From: an uncultured Prevotella sp.
GTDB lineage: Bacteria > Bacteroidota > Bacteroidia > Bacteroidales > Bacteroidaceae
NCBI GenBank assembly: GCA_944321645.1
Contig: CALUMB010000008.1
Coordinates: 1-54,782 of the forward strand
Length of the DNA: 54,782 bases
Direction of reading: 5' to 3'
Shown: piece after piece, positions 25,120 to 33,162 of the stretch
Position numbering within the stretch: the stretch's first letter is position 1
How the letters are laid out: every line of letters begins with the position of its first letter
Program-made: the position numbers and the translations under genes
The notes under the pieces: model-generated
Databases searched by the model: none
What the model was told of the DNA's origin: nothing
What the model saw: the letters and a program-made list of their open reading frames with translations, nothing else

Positions 25120-27144
25120 ATGAAAAGGACAATAGCAACCGTGGCGTTGGCGGCACTCGTGGCGTGCTCCGCCGACGCGAAGAAGCAAGGCCGCGACGGC
25201 GGCTACCCGATAACGCAGGTGCCGTTTACGGCGGTAAAGGTCGAGGCGGGCACTTTCTGGGGCAACCGCATCAAGGCCGCGCGCGACGTGACCATACCCC
25301 TGGCCTTCAGCAAGTGCGAGAGCGAGGGCCGCTACGAGAACTTCGTCAAGGCCGCCCACCCGTCGGCCGACTACGACGTAAGCTCGTTCATGGGCTACTC
25401 CTTCGACGACACCGACGTCTACAAGACCATCGAGGGCGCCAGCTACGTGCTCCAGACGTTCCCCGACAAGCGGCTCGAGGCATACATCGACAGCGTGCTC
25501 GACATTGTGGCCGCCGCCCAGGAACCCGACGGCTACCTCTACACCGCCCGCACCATCAACCCCGCCAAGCCCCACAAGTGGGCCGGCATGAAGCGCTGGG
25601 AGAATGAGGAGGAACTTAGCCACGAGCTTTACAACCTCGGCCACATGGTGGACGCGGCCTGCGCCCACTACCAGGCCACGGGGTCGAAGAAGTTCCTCGA
25701 CATTGCCATGAGGTACGCCGACTGCGTGGTGCGCGAGGTGGGACCCGCCGAGGGGCAGGCCCGCGTGGTGCCGGGCCACCAAATTGCCGAGATGGCGCTG
25801 GCCCGGCTCTACGTGCTCACGGGCGAGAAGAAGTACCTCGACGAGGCTAAGTTCTTCCTCGACTGGCGCGGCAAGACCAAGGTGCGCCGCGACTACAGCC
25901 AGAGCCGCCGCCCCGTCACCGAGCAGAAGGAGGCCGTGGGCCACGCCGTGAGGGCCGGGTATATGTATGCGGGCATGGCCGACGTGGCCGCGCTCACCGG
26001 CGACTCGGCCTACATACGCGCCATTGACGCCATCTGGCGCAACATCGTGGAGAGGAAGATGTACATCACCGGGGGCGTGGGCGCACTGCACGCCGGCGAG
26101 GCCTTCGGCGCAAACTACGAGCTGCCCAACCTCACGGCCTACAACGAGACGTGCGCCGCCATATCCATGGTGTACCTCAACCAGCGCATGTTCCTGCTGC
26201 ACGGCGACGCCAAGTACATAGACTGCCTGGAGCGCACGCTCTACAACGGCGTGATAAGCGGCATGAGCGCCGACGGCGGCAAGTTCTTCTACCCCAACCC
26301 CTTGGCCGCCGACGGCAAGTACGGCTTCAACCACGACGGCTCGATGGAGCGCCAGCCGTGGTTCGGCTGCGCCTGCTGCCCGAGCAACCTGTGCCGCTTC
26401 ATACCCTCGATGCCGGGCTACGTCTACGCCACGCGCGGCGACAGCCTCTACGTGAACCTCTTCGCCGGCAACACGGCCACCGTGAGCGTGGGCGGCAAGG
26501 ATGTCACGCTGACGCAGCAGACGGAGTACCCGTGGGAAGGCGACGTGGCCATCACCATCGGGAAGAGCGGCCCGAAGCGGTTCACCATGATGGTGCGCGT
26601 GCCTGGGTGGGTGCGTGGCGAGGTGGCGCCCGGCGGGCTTTACACCTACGCCGACGACACACACCAGAGCTACTGGGTGTCGGTGAACGGCGAGCGGGTG
26701 GACTTGGGCAACGGTAACTTGCACAAGGGCTACATGGCAATCAGCCGCGAGTGGAAGAAGGGCGACGTGGTGCGCCTCCACTTCGACATGACGCCGCGCA
26801 CCGTCAAGGCCGACAGCCGCGTGAGGGCCGACCGCGGGCGCGTGGCCGTGCAGCGCGGGCCGCTGGTCTACTGCGCCGAGTGGGCCGACAACGGGTTCGA
26901 CGTGATGCACTTCGTGCTCGACGCCAAGCCGCAGTTCTCCATAGCCGACAACCCCGCGCTTGCCGGAGGCGTAAAGGCCCTTAAGGCCGGCGGAAGCGTG
27001 CTCGGGCGCGACGAGGCAGGCCGCCTCGTGGCGCGGCAGGCCGAAGCCACGCTCATACCCTACTATTCGTGGTGCCACCGGGGCCCGGGCCGCATGGAGG
27101 TGTGGCTGCCCGCCGGCCCCGAAGTGCTCGAAGAAGGGCAGTAG
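25120..27144 (+). CDS. Glycoside hydrolase family 127 (beta-L-arabinofuranosidase-like)
   Basis: The 674-residue enzyme has the GH127 fold: an (alpha/alpha)6 barrel (about 30-440) and C-terminal beta domains. GH127 uses a zinc-bound cysteine nucleophile. The ligand residues are visible: Glu343 and Cys345 in YNETCA, and Cys419/Cys420 in FGCACCPSN, one of which is the nucleophile by analogy with HypBA1. It probably removes beta-L-arabinofuranose from plant glycans. The signal sequence contains LVAC (Cys16), so it may be a lipoprotein rather than freely periplasmic. ATG 25120 is chosen because it opens this signal. No SusC/SusD genes are beside it. Sugar specificity is inferred from the family. 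Confidence 0.92.
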   Translation: MKRTIATVALAALVACSADAKKQGRDGGYPITQVPFTAVKVEAGTFWGNRIKAARDVTIPLAFSKCESEGRYENFVKAAHPSADYDVSSFMGYSFDDTDVYKTIEGASYVLQTFPDKRLEAYIDSVLDIVAAAQEPDGYLYTARTINPAKPHKWAGMKRWENEEELSHELYNLGHMVDAACAHYQATGSKKFLDIAMRYADCVVREVGPAEGQARVVPGHQIAEMALARLYVLTGEKKYLDEAKFFLDWRGKTKVRRDYSQSRRPVTEQKEAVGHAVRAGYMYAGMADVAALTGDSAYIRAIDAIWRNIVERKMYITGGVGALHAGEAFGANYELPNLTAYNETCAAISMVYLNQRMFLLHGDAKYIDCLERTLYNGVISGMSADGGKFFYPNPLAADGKYGFNHDGSMERQPWFGCACCPSNLCRFIPSMPGYVYATRGDSLYVNLFAGNTATVSVGGKDVTLTQQTEYPWEGDVAITIGKSGPKRFTMMVRVPGWVRGEVAPGGLYTYADDTHQSYWVSVNGERVDLGNGNLHKGYMAISREWKKGDVVRLHFDMTPRTVKADSRVRADRGRVAVQRGPLVYCAEWADNGFDVMHFVLDAKPQFSIADNPALAGGVKALKAGGSVLGRDEAGRLVARQAEATLIPYYSWCHRGPGRMEVWLPAGPEVLEEGQ

Positions 27145-27250
27145 TGGCACGCAGCACGGCGCGCCGCCGCGTGCGCCCGCCGCGGCCCGGCTTGGTTGCA
27201 AATATGCAACTAACTTTCGCTCCGCGCACGCCCGTTTTAACGCTTGGGCG

Positions 27251-27351
27251 AAACCACATTGCAAAACGGCCCGTTTCGGCTTGCGAAACGGGCCGTTTTG
27301 GCATCTGGAACGCGCCGTTTTACATCGCAAAACGGCACGTTTCGCAACACG
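27251..27351. repeat. 22-bp tandem array C
   Basis: Four exact 22-bp units start at 27264, 27286, 27308 and 27330, after a 13-bp truncated unit (27251-27263). Cores are AAACGGCCCGTTT, AAACGGGCCGTTT, GAACGCGCCGTTT and AAACGGCACGTTT. It lies between two plus-strand genes, about 110 bp after GH127. Confidence 0.9.
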
Positions 27352-27392
27352 TTGGCATCCAGGCTGTTAGCCGATGGGCTTCGCCTCGCGCC

Positions 27393-27414
27393 CGTTAACA
27401 TAAAAATGTTAACG
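27393..27414. promoter_or_regulatory. TTAAC palindrome, possible operator
   Basis: CGTTAACAT and ATGTTAACG form a perfect 9-bp inverted repeat around AAAA, followed by CCGGGG. It lies 72 bp upstream of the -7 element for the gene at 27535. It resembles the TTAAC half-sites of the box-type promoters but with a longer centre. Confidence 0.5.
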
Positions 27415-27486
27415 CCGGGGCGGAGCGAAACGCCTTTGGCGGCGCAATTTCCTGCATTGTAGCGCGGCTAATTGCGGAAAATAATG

Positions 27487-27495
27487 TAACTTTGC
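27487..27495 (+). promoter_or_regulatory. -7 promoter element
   Basis: TAACTTTGC matches the consensus and lies 40 nt before the start codon at 27535. No -33 TTG is found at 19-21 nt. Confidence 0.6.
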
Positions 27496-27534
27496 CTAAG
27501 ACAAGAACGAAGTTGCAAACAAAACAAACTGACT

Positions 27535-28005
27535 ATGGAAAAGCTGAAAGACCAGGTGGCCAGGCTGCTCGACGGGCTTAGGTTGGCCTACGACTACGAC
27601 GACGAGACCAAGACCTTCATGCTTGACGTTGGGATGGACAACGCCACGGTGTCTGTGGTCGTGGCCTTCGACGAAGCTGACAGGCGGCTGTACAACTTCA
27701 GCTACCTTAGCTTCGCACTGCCGAAAAAGCGCAGGATGGCCGTGCTGCGCAAGATTAACGAGATACACTTGCGCTCGTCAAGCCCGGCCTACCTGTTCTT
27801 GGACGAGAACGGACGCCTTTGTGCGCAGGATGTGATAGACGTGCCGGAGTGCGGCGTTGACGGGGAAGTGTTCCATGAGTTCGTCGCCTCCACGTGCGTG
27901 TTGCTGGACAAAAACTTCCATGGCATCATGGAGGCGGCGTTCGGGCAGGGCGGAATCGACTATTTTGTTGATGGGCTGGAAGATGCCGACGGGGTGGGGA
28001 GCTGA
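27535..28005 (+). CDS. YbjN-like protein
   Basis: The 156-residue cytoplasmic protein has no signal or membrane segment. It starts with a helix (MEKLKDQVARLLDGLRLAYDYD), then beta strands (TFMLDVGMDNATVSVVVAFDE and RRLYNFSYLSFALP) and further helices (RRMAVLRKINEIHLRSSSPAYLFLDENGRL). This alpha/beta arrangement fits the YbjN or type III secretion chaperone-like fold, a family of uncertain function linked in E. coli to stress and motility regulation. The assignment rests on fold-like pattern rather than a signature motif. It is a single-gene unit between array C and a hairpin terminator. Confidence 0.6.
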   Translation: MEKLKDQVARLLDGLRLAYDYDDETKTFMLDVGMDNATVSVVVAFDEADRRLYNFSYLSFALPKKRRMAVLRKINEIHLRSSSPAYLFLDENGRLCAQDVIDVPECGVDGEVFHEFVASTCVLLDKNFHGIMEAAFGQGGIDYFVDGLEDADGVGS

Positions 28006-28128
28006 CGGTCGGTCCCCTTGCCCCGGGCGCGTGGCCGCGCGTTGCTTGGAGCCGTGCGTGGGCGTATGGCCGTCACTGCGGCGGCAATTGCTGTGGGCTT
28101 GGCGGCGTTTGGCCTCGCGGAAATGACA

Positions 28129-28162
28129 AGGCCGGCCGGGGCAATCGCCCCGCCGGCCCTTC
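28129..28162 (+). terminator. Hairpin terminator candidate
   Basis: AAGGCCGGCCGGGGC can pair with GCCCCGCCGGCCCTT (with one bulge) around a 4-nt loop, about 120 nt after the stop codon at 28005. The following sequence TTCTCTGTGTT is only moderately T-rich. Confidence 0.5.
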
Positions 28163-28274
28163 TCTGTGTTAGGATTATTATGAAAAATTTGAGAGAATCG
28201 AAACTTCACAGTTTCTTTGTCGTTGTTTTACTAAACATGATTATTGTAGAGAAAGCATAGAAATTTCACTTTTG

Positions 28275-28787
28275 TCACGCCTTGGGCGGCTGCCCGCCGA
28301 AGGTCTTGCGCAGGCTCTCGACAAACTCCCTGTCGATGTCGCCCGTGAGGTTCACTATCACGAGGCGGCCCGACTGCGTGTCGGCGTGGAGCATCACCAG
28401 TTCCACCGTGTCGCCGCTCGACGTCTGGCGCGTGTAGAACGTGCCGCGTGCGTGTGCGCTGTGGTAGTCCTGTGCGTGGCGGAAGCGTTGCGGGTTGTCC
28501 TTGAGCAACTCTTCGGCCGCGGCGTAGTAGTCGTCGGCCCGCACGCTCGCTGTCACTATCCGTGCGCTCTTCAGCTTCTGTATGGCCTCGGCTATATGTT
28601 CGTTGCGCGCGGCATCGGGCTGCTTGGTGAGCTGTTCCATCATCTTTGGGCTGATGGTCACGCAGCTCACCGCCGTGTCGTCGGGGCATTTCTCCATGAA
28701 CTTCGATGCGAAGTCCTGCGTGGTCTGTGCGCTTGCCGCCACCATTGCCATGAGCGCCGCCACCAGAAGCACAGCCCGCCTTATCAT
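28275..28787 (-). CDS. DUF4252 domain secreted protein
   Basis: The 170-residue product has a signal peptide (about 20 residues, ending ASAQ) and a DUF4252 domain, recognisable by the alternating helix-strand pattern with VTISPKMMEQL, AIQKLKSARIVTA and a final VIVNLTGDIDREFVESLRK. DUF4252 proteins are regularly encoded beside an ECF sigma factor and its anti-sigma factor in Bacteroidetes, as here. Its start overlaps the anti-sigma gene by 4 nt (ATGA), so it is translationally coupled. Its role in envelope stress signalling is inferred from this context. Confidence 0.85.
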   Translation of the reverse strand: MIRRAVLLVAALMAMVAASAQTTQDFASKFMEKCPDDTAVSCVTISPKMMEQLTKQPDAARNEHIAEAIQKLKSARIVTASVRADDYYAAAEELLKDNPQRFRHAQDYHSAHARGTFYTRQTSSGDTVELVMLHADTQSGRLVIVNLTGDIDREFVESLRKTFGGQPPKA

Positions 28788-29302
28788 CGCCTTGCCGGTG
28801 TTTGTGCGCCGCCGGGCGTCGCGCTTGACGTGGTGTCGGCGCTGCTTATGCCCTCGGTGACGAGCTGCAGTGCGCTTTCCACCTCGTCGTAGGCCACGGC
28901 GGGGTCGGTGAAGGTGTCCTTGTAGTTGGCGTAGTTTATGTCGTCGCGCCCGCCGCTGCGGTCGCCCACGGCCATATATGCCGCGTTGCCGATGGTCAGC
29001 ACGATGGCCACCACGGCCGCAGCCCTGAAGAGTGGCATCAGCCTGCGCCCCAGGGTGACGGTGCGTGCCTTCACCGGCGCGGGCTTGTCTTCGGTCATGG
29101 CCAGGATTCTGGAGTCAAAGTCGTCTCCCAGCTCCTGCGCCTCCTTCTGGCCGCGGCAGTAGGAAAACAGCGGCGCATACTTGCGGAGGTGTGGCGGAAC
29201 GCTGTCTTGGCTGAAGAAAGCCCGCAGTATCTCTTCCTCGGCGAGCGAGGTTTCGCACTGCCAGTAGCGTTCCAGTAACTGCTCGATATACTTAAAGTCC
29301 AT
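28784..29302 (-). CDS. Putative anti-sigma factor, single-pass membrane protein
   Basis: The 172-residue protein has a cytoplasmic N-terminal domain of about 85 residues (MDFKYIEQLLERYWQCETSLAEEEILRAFF) and one transmembrane segment (about 93-112, FRAAAVVAIVLTIGNAAYMA). The periplasmic tail is acidic then Thr/Ser-rich. This layout, and its position directly after an ECF sigma gene with an 11-nt overlap, fit an anti-sigma factor. The N-terminal motif is one often mislabelled as a ferredoxin-oxidoreductase-related protein in databases; I see no redox motif. It has no clear zinc-binding HxxxCxxC motif. Confidence 0.75.
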   Translation of the reverse strand: MDFKYIEQLLERYWQCETSLAEEEILRAFFSQDSVPPHLRKYAPLFSYCRGQKEAQELGDDFDSRILAMTEDKPAPVKARTVTLGRRLMPLFRAAAVVAIVLTIGNAAYMAVGDRSGGRDDINYANYKDTFTDPAVAYDEVESALQLVTEGISSADTTSSATPGGAQTPARR

Positions 29303-29810
29303 ATCTTTCTGTTTCGATGAATTTTTGTTTTACGGCCTGCCTGGCGCGGTAGAGGCTCACCTTCACCTGCTCTTGGCTTATGGCCAGGGCTGCGGCAATG
29401 TCCTTGTAGCTCTTGCCTTCGATGTCGCGCAGCTGCATTACGGTGCGCTGCTTCTCGGGCAGCGAGTCCATCAGCCGCCTCACTATGCCCACGCTGTCGG
29501 CGAGCACGGCCTGCCGCTCCGGGTCGGATGCGTAGGAGCTGTCCGGCTCATCGCCCCCCGCGTCGTCGAGCGAGCGGTTGTTGTTGTCCATTCGCTTGGC
29601 CTTGTCGAGGGCGAGGTTGCGGCACACCGCGATGCAGAAAGCCTCGATGGAGTCAATCTCGCCCCACGAGTCGCGCCGGTTCCAGACTTTCACCATCGTT
29701 TCCTGCACGACATCCTCTGCCTCCGCCTTATTGAGAGTAATGCGGAGAGCCAACCGGAAGAGTTCGTTCTTCAACGGCAATACATCGTTCCGGAAGCTTA
29801 CTGTCTTCAT
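29292..29810 (-). CDS. ECF RNA polymerase sigma factor
   Basis: The 172-residue protein has sigma-70 region 2 (about 12-75, with LFRLALRITLNKAEAEDVVQE and the basic VWNRRDSW stretch) and region 4 (about 115-165, LPEKQRTVMQLRDIEGKSYKD and QEQVKVSLYRARQAVKQ). There is no region 3, so it is an extracytoplasmic function sigma factor. It heads a tightly overlapping three-gene operon with the anti-sigma protein and the DUF4252 protein. Its target promoters are unknown; the box-type promoters at 14.6, 18.4 and 22.4 kb are candidates only by inference. No convincing -7 element is visible upstream, compatible with autoregulation. Confidence 0.95.
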   Translation of the reverse strand: MKTVSFRNDVLPLKNELFRLALRITLNKAEAEDVVQETMVKVWNRRDSWGEIDSIEAFCIAVCRNLALDKAKRMDNNNRSLDDAGGDEPDSSYASDPERQAVLADSVGIVRRLMDSLPEKQRTVMQLRDIEGKSYKDIAAALAISQEQVKVSLYRARQAVKQKFIETERYGL

Positions 29811-29877
29811 CCTCTCTGCCTATATGACGACTGTCGGGGCGAAATGTTACAGCGGTGCGGCGTTTTTTGCGAAAAAA

Positions 29878-30417
29878 TCATCGCCCGCCGTGTTCGCCGT
29901 TCCATTTTTCGAGGAACAGGTGGAGTGCGCGTCGGATTGAGCGCAGGCCGAACAGCTCGGTGTGTATCTCGCCTATCGGCACCCAGAAGCACTCCGCCGC
30001 GTCGTCGTCGGCCTTGGGTTCCGCCCCGGCCTTGACGGTGCAGTGGAAGAATATGTCGAGGGTGTGTATGTCGATTCCCGAGTAGTGGTAGATGTTTGGC
30101 AGGCTGAACATATACCGCGCCGAGGTCACCTCAAGCCCGGTCTCCTCGTTTATCTCGCGTGCCACGCCCTCCTCGGCGGTCTCCTCGTTGTCGATGAATC
30201 CGCCGGGCAGGTCGAGCGTGCCTTTGGCCGGCTCCTTGCCGCGCCGCTCCACGAGCAGTTCGCCGCGCTCGTTGACGATGAACGCCGCCGTGGCCGCGCT
30301 TGGGTTCATGTAGTAAGTGAACCCGCAGTTCTCGCATTTCTTGCTCTTGAAGTTGTGCTCCGCGAAGTGCTTGCTCCCGCACACGGGGCAGTAGAGGAAT
30401 TTTTCTAATGGATGCAT
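29878..30417 (-). CDS. NUDIX hydrolase with N-terminal zinc ribbon
   Basis: The 179-residue cytoplasmic protein starts with a zinc ribbon (C10, C13, C28, C31 in CPVCGS and CENCGF). It then has a complete NUDIX box (G73-x5-E79-x7-R87-E88-x-x-E91-E92-x-G94, within GGFIDNEETAEEGVAREINEETG). The zinc ribbon is found in NADH pyrophosphatase-like members, so hydrolysis of a dinucleotide such as NADH or ADP-ribose is possible, but the substrate cannot be told from sequence. It is 2 nt downstream of the Dus gene and in the same operon. ATG 30417 gives the start just before the ribbon. Confidence 0.9.
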   Translation of the reverse strand: MHPLEKFLYCPVCGSKHFAEHNFKSKKCENCGFTYYMNPSAATAAFIVNERGELLVERRGKEPAKGTLDLPGGFIDNEETAEEGVAREINEETGLEVTSARYMFSLPNIYHYSGIDIHTLDIFFHCTVKAGAEPKADDDAAECFWVPIGEIHTELFGLRSIRRALHLFLEKWNGEHGGR

Positions 30418-30419
30418 GG

Positions 30420-31445
30420 TTATTGGATTTTGTTTGTAGTCTGTCGTTGAGGCTCCGCTGCGGCCTTCGCCATGGCCCTGGCCCGCTCTATCGTGGCCGT
30501 GAGGGCGTCCACGGTGTCGGCCCGTAGCATTTCGATGCGCGTCTGGCGGAAGTCGGGTATGCCCTTGAACACGGGCGTGGCGGCGAGGTGGCGGCGCGTG
30601 TGCAGTATGCCTCGGTACTCGTCGATGCGCTCCACGTTGATGCGAAGCTGCTCGAGCAGCACGTCCACTTTCTCGTCGATGGTGAGCGGCCTGCCCCCGC
30701 CTGGGCCGAGGTCGAGCCTGTCGCGCATCTCGCGGAACACCCACGGGCGTCCGAACGTGGCCCTGCCCACCATCACTGCGTCCACGCCGTAGCGGCTGAA
30801 GGCTTCTGCCGCGCCCTGGGCCGAGGTTATGTCGCCGTTGCCTATTATGGGGATGCGTATGCGCGGGTTGCGCTTCACCTCGGCGATAGGCTCCCACCGG
30901 GCCTCGCCGGTGTACATCTGCGCCCGCGTGCGGCCATGTATGGTGAGCGCGCTGATGCCGCAGTCCTGCAGCTGTTCGGCGAGCTGGCCGATGATTATGT
31001 CGGAGTCGTCCCACCCGAGGCGCGTCTTCACCGTCACGGGCAGCGCCACCGCGTCCACCACCCGGCGCGTTATGTCGAGCAGCAGCGGGATGTTGCGCAG
31101 CATTCCCGCGCCGGCCCCCTTGCCGGCCACCTTCTTCACGGGGCAGCCGAAGTTGATGTCTATCAGGTCGGGGCGGGCTTCCTCCACTATCTTTGCCGCC
31201 TCCACCATCGCGCCGGGGTCGCGCCCGTAGATTTGTATGCCCACGGGGCGTTCCACGTCGCTTATGTCCAGCTTGCGCTCGGTGGACTTTACCGAGCGCA
31301 CGAGTGCCTCGGCGCTTACGAACTCTGTGTAGACCATCGACGCGCCGAAGCGTTTGCAGAGCAGCCTGAAGCCGATGTCGGTCACGTCTTCCATCGGTGC
31401 GAGGAACACCGGCCTGTCTCCGAAGTCTATGTTTGCTATCTTCAT
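30420..31445 (-). CDS. dusB: tRNA-dihydrouridine synthase
   Basis: The 341-residue TIM-barrel flavoenzyme reduces uridine to dihydrouridine in tRNA D-loops. The FMN-binding start (VFLAPMEDVTDIGFRLLCKRFG), the catalytic acid Cys101 (DINFGCPVKKVAGKGAGA), the conserved TVKTRLGWD strand, HGRTRAQMY and IPIIGNGDITS are present, and a C-terminal helical domain follows. The order and the KKVAGKGAG motif favour the DusB type; the DusB label follows the family rather than proof of site. It is part of the minus-strand run of dprA, dus and NUDIX genes, with 56 nt separating it from dprA. Confidence 0.93.
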   Translation of the reverse strand: MKIANIDFGDRPVFLAPMEDVTDIGFRLLCKRFGASMVYTEFVSAEALVRSVKSTERKLDISDVERPVGIQIYGRDPGAMVEAAKIVEEARPDLIDINFGCPVKKVAGKGAGAGMLRNIPLLLDITRRVVDAVALPVTVKTRLGWDDSDIIIGQLAEQLQDCGISALTIHGRTRAQMYTGEARWEPIAEVKRNPRIRIPIIGNGDITSAQGAAEAFSRYGVDAVMVGRATFGRPWVFREMRDRLDLGPGGGRPLTIDEKVDVLLEQLRINVERIDEYRGILHTRRHLAATPVFKGIPDFRQTRIEMLRADTVDALTATIERARAMAKAAAEPQRQTTNKIQ

Positions 31446-31501
31446 TTGTCGTGTCTGTGTGGTTTTTGTGGTGTGCGGCGCCCGGCGCGTCGTGCCGTGC
31501 G

Positions 31502-32629
31502 TCAGTTTATCAGGTGATAGGTGCCGCCGGCGAGCGGCCTCACCACGCCTTTCATCTCGAGCGTGAAGAGCAGTGCCGTGAGGCGGTTGATGGGCAGCGC
31601 GGCCCTCACGGCTATGATGTCGGCCTGCAGGTCGCCGGCCTTGCGCAGCAGGTCTACCACGGCCTGCTCGTCGGGCGACAGCTCCGGGAACAGCGTGCGC
31701 TCTATCCCGGCCTTCCTTGCGCGGCCGAGCTGTGCGTCGCCTTCCCAGCGCATGGCCTTCACGAGGTCGGCGGCGGAGGCTATCAGCGCGGCGGCGTTGT
31801 CGCGTATTAGGTTGTTGCAGCCTTCCGAATATGGTGCGCCCACGGCCCCGGGGAAGGCCATTACGTCGCGGTTGTAGCCCCGCGCAATGGCGGCGGTGAT
31901 GAGTGCGCCGCCCTTTGCCGCGCTCTCCACCACCACGGTGGCGTCGGCAATGCCCGCCACGATGCGGTTGCGGCGCACGAAGTTGGCCTTGTCGGCGTTG
32001 GTGGCCGACATGAACTCGGTGAGCAGGCCGCCCTGCCGCAGCATTTCGAGGGCGGTGTCGCGGTGCCTCGGCGGGTAGATGCGGTCCAGCCCGTGGGCGA
32101 GCACTGCCACGGTGTCGTAGCCGCAGGCCAGTGCCTGGCGGTGGGCGCAGATGTCGATGCCGTAGGCCAGGCCGCTCACCACGAGCGTGTCGGGGCACAG
32201 GTCGCGCAGCTCGCGCACAAGCCGCAGCACGAGGTCGTGGCCGTATGGCGTCGAGTGGCGCGTGCCAACGATGCTCACCACCCTCTTCCGGTTGAGGTCT
32301 GCCGAGCCTTTGTAGTAGAGCGCGATGGGCGCGTCGGGGCATTCGGCGAGCCGCCTCGGGTAGCGCGGGTCGGCGGGCGTGAGCACGCTGATGCCGTGCT
32401 TGGCGGCAAACTCCATCTCGGCCTCGGCCCGGCGCAGCGGCTCGCCCCAGTCGGCAAGTGCCGCCACGAGCCTTGGCGAGCAGCCTTCCACCACGTCGGC
32501 AATGTCGGCCCGGTGGTCGTAGACGGCCTTTGCGCTGCCCATCTCGCGGTATAGCGCCAGCGCCGTGGCAAAGTTGAAGTTGCTGATGCGCGTCAGCGCC
32601 ATGGCGTAGATACTCTCTTGCCCGTCCAT
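31502..32629 (-). CDS. dprA: DNA processing protein DprA
   Basis: The 375-residue protein loads RecA on single-stranded DNA taken up during natural transformation. It has an N-terminal SAM-like region (about 1-75), an extended Rossmann domain (about 85-295) with the family signatures RVVSIVGTRHSTPYGHDL, VVSGLAYGIDICAH, LAHGLDRIYPPRH and GSALIT-equivalent GGALITAAIARGYNRDVMAFPGA. A winged-helix DML1-like C-terminus (about 310-375) completes it. The length is typical of Bacteroidetes. It starts 3 nt after the thioesterase gene, so they are co-transcribed. No other competence gene is in the window. Confidence 0.96.
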   Translation of the reverse strand: MDGQESIYAMALTRISNFNFATALALYREMGSAKAVYDHRADIADVVEGCSPRLVAALADWGEPLRRAEAEMEFAAKHGISVLTPADPRYPRRLAECPDAPIALYYKGSADLNRKRVVSIVGTRHSTPYGHDLVLRLVRELRDLCPDTLVVSGLAYGIDICAHRQALACGYDTVAVLAHGLDRIYPPRHRDTALEMLRQGGLLTEFMSATNADKANFVRRNRIVAGIADATVVVESAAKGGALITAAIARGYNRDVMAFPGAVGAPYSEGCNNLIRDNAAALIASAADLVKAMRWEGDAQLGRARKAGIERTLFPELSPDEQAVVDLLRKAGDLQADIIAVRAALPINRLTALLFTLEMKGVVRPLAGGTYHLIN

Positions 32630-32632
32630 AGG

Positions 32633-33031
32633 CTATATATATTTTGCCAGGGCGCGGTCGTAGTCGGGGCTGGGGGCGAGCCGCCCGCCCACGAGGCATA
32701 CCACCTCTACGGTGCTCTTGAAGCAGAGCTTGCCGTCGGAGGCGCGGTAGATGTCCTGCCGGAATATGTAGCGCAGGCCCTGCTTGCTCAGGGCGAGGCG
32801 CGAGAGGAACTCGTCGTCGCAGCGCAGCGGCACCTTGTATTGCAGCGTCATGCGGGCCACCACGGCGTCGGTGCCGCGCCGGTGCATATCGGCGAAGCTC
32901 AGCCCGCACTGCCTTAGGAAGAGGTGGCGCGTGTGTTCGGTGTAGTGCAGGTAGTTGGCGTTGTTCACGATGCCCTCGATGTCGCACTCGTAGTCGCGCA
33001 CCTGCATCTTGGTTTCAAAGATATATTCCAT
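32633..33031 (-). CDS. Acyl-CoA thioesterase, hotdog fold
   Basis: The 132-residue cytoplasmic protein has the 4-hydroxybenzoyl-CoA thioesterase/YbgC-like hotdog pattern: strand MEYIFETKMQVRDYECD, helix-start EGIVNNANYLHYTEHTRHLFLRQ, then the four-stranded sheet with VVARMTLQYKVPLRCDDEFLSR. The Asp17 near IVNNANY is the usual catalytic position. It probably hydrolyses a short acyl-CoA; the acyl group is unknown. It is the first gene of the run with dprA (3-nt spacing). Confidence 0.88.
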   Translation of the reverse strand: MEYIFETKMQVRDYECDIEGIVNNANYLHYTEHTRHLFLRQCGLSFADMHRRGTDAVVARMTLQYKVPLRCDDEFLSRLALSKQGLRYIFRQDIYRASDGKLCFKSTVEVVCLVGGRLAPSPDYDRALAKYI

Positions 33032-33033
33032 TA

Positions 33034-33162
33034 TTTTAGGGGTTCAGGAGTTACAGGAGTTGCAGGGGTTCAGACGTTAGCTTTTGCCCTTCTTTTATTA
33101 TCCGCAGCCTCTGTGCGCATCGCCTTTTTACCCTTTTGCTCTTTTACCTTTTCACCTTTCTA
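33034..33162. repeat. GAGTT/CAGG strings and GTAAAAAGG 3'-end module
   Basis: GGGGTTCAGGAGTTACAGG-like repeats (33038-33073) are followed by a reverse copy of the module GTAAAAAGG ... GATGCGCACAGAGGCTGCGGATAATA (33097-33160). The same order is seen at 15316-15355. The stop codon of the DUF2851 gene is inside the GTAAAAAGG part. Confidence 0.65.

Noticed and set aside
25111-27330. A 739-codon minus-strand open frame opposite GH127
   Set aside because: It is antisense to a well-supported gene and is His/Val/Ala/Gly-rich, the usual artefact of high GC at third codon positions.
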